From positions 1-5,547 of the forward strand of contig CATZVV010000139.1 of the NCBI GenBank assembly GCA_958425285.1: 5,547 bases of DNA, in the 5' to 3' direction. Source of the DNA: an uncultured Lachnoclostridium sp. (GTDB taxonomy: Bacteria; Bacillota; Clostridia; Lachnospirales; Lachnospiraceae). The notes beneath the pieces were generated by a model. That model worked only from the letters and a program-made list of their open reading frames with translations, did no database searches and was not told the DNA's origin. This document shows, piece by piece, positions 3,775 through 5,547 of this stretch (position 1 is its first letter; the number at the start of each line of letters is the position of its first letter). The position numbers and the translations under genes are program-made.

Positions 3775-5311
3775 TTGAGACACCTCCCTTCTTAAGGGCG
3801 GCATCCAGCATTTTCAGATCATTTCTGAACGGAATGACCTTCTGCTGTGGCAGTAAAACTTTGTTTTCAAGCGGAGGCAGAAGCGGTACATCTGCATAGG
3901 TTCGCCTGTAAAGGCTCTGCAGACTGTCCGGATCTGTGGCATTCAGCCGGACTGCTTCGTCAACTGTTCTGACAGCACTAGCAAACCCGGTTCTTTCCGT
4001 AAGTTCTGCAAGCACCTTCAGGACACGTCCGCGTTCCTTGCTTTCGCAGTTATCCATGTATATCTGCATGGTTTGTGGCATCATGTCATATATGCCGCTG
4101 TTTCGAAGAGAACGGGGTTTCCTGGCGATATATGTAAGGTATGGCAGCCAGTCCATTCTTTCATGTTCATTGCCGTAAAGGCGCTTATGACGCACCACTT
4201 CGTGCATATCTTTGTCCATGACAATCACATCAGAGGATGTAATCTTGAGATTTACAATGGACTCACAGAAAGCCGGTGAAGCAGAATAACGGTGCTTTCC
4301 TGCGTCAAGAGTAAACTTTCCATATTTATCCGTTGTTGCCGTTGTGTAAAGTGCCGTATCAAACGGAACGGAAGGAAGCGGCAGTAAACGAGCCTTATCT
4401 TCTTCAAACAGTTTACTGATAAAGCGGTCATCATCGTCATCATAGTGCTCACGCTGCATATCGATTTCACAACGATCCAGAAGATGCTTGTTTTCTTTCA
4501 CAAGATCATCAAAGCGGGGTACCGGTACAAGTTCGTTGCGGCGCAGGTAGCCAACCTTGTTTTCCACGTTTCCTTTTTCCCATCCGGATTCAGGATTCAT
4601 AAAAACCGGCTTAATGCGGTAGTGTTCACAAAAGCGTTGAAACCGCTCTGTTACATTACGCCCGCCACCTTTGATGATTTCGGTAACAATGGTTCTGGTA
4701 TTGTCAAACCAGATTTCCGTGGGAACACCACCGATGTGCTCAAATATGGCAACCAGTCCTTCCAGAAGACATTCCATGTTTTCGCCATAATTAAGCTGGA
4801 GGAAACCTCCGTTACTGTAGGGAAAACTGAGCACAAGGTACTTAGCCTCGTGATGAAGCCTGTCATTTTCATAAAAATCGGCTGTTCCAAAGTCTGACTG
4901 GGCTTCGCCGGGATGATGATTAAGAGGGATATAGCCATCGGTTCTTTTTAGCCGTAGTTCCTCTTTCTTCTGTTTGACGTATAAGGCAACAAGCCGATAA
5001 CTGCAGCCGAAACCATCTGCTTCATCCTTGAGGCGTTTAAATACTCTTTTGGCTGTATGCCGTTGCTTTCTTGGTGCAAGCTTGTCTGCCTGCAGCCATT
5101 CATCAATCAAAGGTTTGAATGGGTCAAGCTTGGATTCGTGAACCTCTGATGATGCAGGTTTGGGAGATGGATTGTTAAAGTCCTCCATATCCACATATTT
5201 TTTGACCGTTTTCCAGTTAAGGCCGGTCTCAGATGCGATTTCAGAAATGTTCTTATCTTGCCGGTAGAACATATCTCTGATATGATGTATCTGATCCATT
5301 GTAGTTGACAT
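3767..5311 (-). CDS. istA: IS21-family transposase IstA
   Basis: IstA is the DDE transposase that cuts and joins the element ends. The 514-aa product begins with a helix-turn-helix region (about 8-40, with ISEIASETGLNWKTVKKYV), followed by a second DNA-binding segment (about 65-120). The RNase H-like catalytic core has D140 in GEAQSDFG, D203 in EIWFDNTRT and E250 in WEKGNVENKVG. A C-terminal beta-rich domain follows (about 325-380, FTLDAGKHRYSASP) and then a helical tail. A run of five aspartates (291-295) follows the core. Length fits the long class of IstA proteins and all three acidic residues are present, so it looks active. The ATG at 5309-5311 has AGGAGG at 5320-5325, 8 nt upstream. It is first in the operon with istB and the small gene. 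Confidence 0.96.
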   Translation of the reverse strand: MSTTMDQIHHIRDMFYRQDKNISEIASETGLNWKTVKKYVDMEDFNNPSPKPASSEVHESKLDPFKPLIDEWLQADKLAPRKQRHTAKRVFKRLKDEADGFGCSYRLVALYVKQKKEELRLKRTDGYIPLNHHPGEAQSDFGTADFYENDRLHHEAKYLVLSFPYSNGGFLQLNYGENMECLLEGLVAIFEHIGGVPTEIWFDNTRTIVTEIIKGGGRNVTERFQRFCEHYRIKPVFMNPESGWEKGNVENKVGYLRRNELVPVPRFDDLVKENKHLLDRCEIDMQREHYDDDDDRFISKLFEEDKARLLPLPSVPFDTALYTTATTDKYGKFTLDAGKHRYSASPAFCESIVNLKITSSDVIVMDKDMHEVVRHKRLYGNEHERMDWLPYLTYIARKPRSLRNSGIYDMMPQTMQIYMDNCESKERGRVLKVLAELTERTGFASAVRTVDEAVRLNATDPDSLQSLYRRTYADVPLLPPLENKVLLPQQKVIPFRNDLKMLDAALKKGGVSNG

Positions 5312-5327
5312 TCTCCTTTCCTCCTTG

Positions 5328-5354
5328 TCTTTATTGTTTGGACTACAATAAAGA
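5328..5354 (-). promoter_or_regulatory. Hairpin in the istA leader next to the ribosome binding site
   Basis: TCTTTATTG (5328-5336) and CAATAAAGA (5346-5354) pair perfectly over 9 bp with a 9-nt loop. On the minus-strand transcript the hairpin ends 2 nt before the AGGAGG of istA, so it could protect the transcript end or modulate initiation. No convincing promoter was found in 5355-5463. Confidence 0.4.
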
Positions 5355-5428
5355 TAAGGTTAATGGTTTTTGGATATACCTGCAATGGATCTTTTCATGG
5401 GAATGCTCATACTTGGTGGCTGCCACTC

Positions 5429-5454
5429 AAGCGCTACACCGTTCCTGAGCGCTT
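5429..5454. repeat. Inverted repeat inside the IS21 right end
   Basis: AAGCGCT (5429-5435) and AGCGCTT (5448-5454) are perfect 7-bp arms around a 12-nt spacer, 9 bp inside the innermost part of the right-end repeat. It could be an operator for istA or an accessory protein site; nothing identifies the binder. Confidence 0.4.
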
Positions 5455-5463
5455 CTAGCGAAT

Positions 5464-5547
5464 GCCTTGCAACTTTCTCCAATTTGGAGATGCAACATTC
5501 TCCAATTCCCGTTTGCAACTTTCGGTAATTCTATTTTACAATAAACA
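5464..5547 (-). repeat. IS21 right end: mirror of the left repeat array
   Basis: Three inverted copies of the 15-bp unit lie at 5468-5482, 5491-5505 and 5514-5528 (the last with CGGTAA in place of CTCCAA), again at exact 23-bp steps. Positions 5464-5505 are the perfect 42-bp inverted copy of 2669-2710. The terminal bases ACA at 5545-5547 close the element with the family CA. Confidence 0.9.

Larger units (their letters stand above)
2627..5547 (-). mobile_element. Complete IS21-family insertion sequence with a third gene
   Basis: The element of 2921 bp carries istA, istB and a small third gene on the minus strand. Both ends begin 5'-TG when read inward (TGTTTTTTGCAA on the left, TGTTTATTGTAA on the right, 10 of 12 identical). 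Each then has its internal repeat array at exactly the same offset: the 42-bp perfect inverted repeat starts 42 nt from either terminus. IS21 elements usually make 4-8 bp target duplications, but the window ends at the right terminus, so this cannot be tested. The third gene helps explain a size above the usual 2.0-2.6 kb for the family. The insertion interrupts the gene starting at 2515. Confidence 0.9.

Noticed and set aside
3775..3804. Ten-codon longer istB start at 3804
   Set aside because: It lies deep in istA with no matching binding site, whereas the start at 3774 has GGGAGGTG and the same 8-nt overlap as the next gene pair.
4445..4897. Plus-strand open frame of 150 codons
   Set aside because: It is a shadow of istA, whose domains and catalytic residues are unambiguous on the other strand.

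Overview
The window looks like low-to-moderate GC Firmicutes DNA, probably a gut Clostridia/Lachnospiraceae genome. That is an inference from strong AGGAGG ribosome binding sites, an AT-rich background, the style of the two transposases and the N-terminus of the interrupted gene. No core gene is present to fix the taxon. It is an accessory region: decayed host DNA, a complete IS110-family element, the start of a host gene, and a complete IS21-family element that cuts that gene.

Region 1-829 is AT-rich and holds no intact gene. Two broken coding remnants (2-172 and about 212-598) read plausibly only when stops and frame changes are allowed. They are followed by a 17-bp hairpin (778-817) that probably was a terminator.

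Region 830-2396 is read as one IS110 element. It has a left end with a hairpin and a near-consensus promoter (856-884). Next comes a structured non-coding RNA of about 157 nt (890-1046), then a DEDD/serine transposase of 400 aa (1070-2272), a terminator and a right end. The RNA has the architecture of an IS110 bridge RNA: a closing helix, a target-binding loop and a donor-binding loop. The two candidate donor guides each match an element end at 8 of 9 positions, in the orientations expected from IS621, and agree on a GT core. The candidate right target guide is perfectly antisense over 11 nt to the right core and flank. The left target guide does not clearly match the left flank. This RNA-guided recombinase is the most interesting system here, and its ends, core and guides can be read from the sequence.

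Region 2397-2626 holds the leader and first 37 codons of a host gene that resembles an NTF2/SnoaL-like domain start. Region 2627-5547 is an IS21 element with three minus-strand genes: istA (DDE transposase), istB (AAA+ ATPase) and an unrecognised 80-aa third gene. They form a tight operon in which each downstream start overlaps the previous stop by 8 nt. The element ends are mirror images: an imperfect terminal TG segment, then three 15-bp repeats at exact 23-bp spacing, including a 42-bp perfect inverted repeat. The window stops exactly at the inferred right end, so the target duplication and the rest of the interrupted gene cannot be seen.
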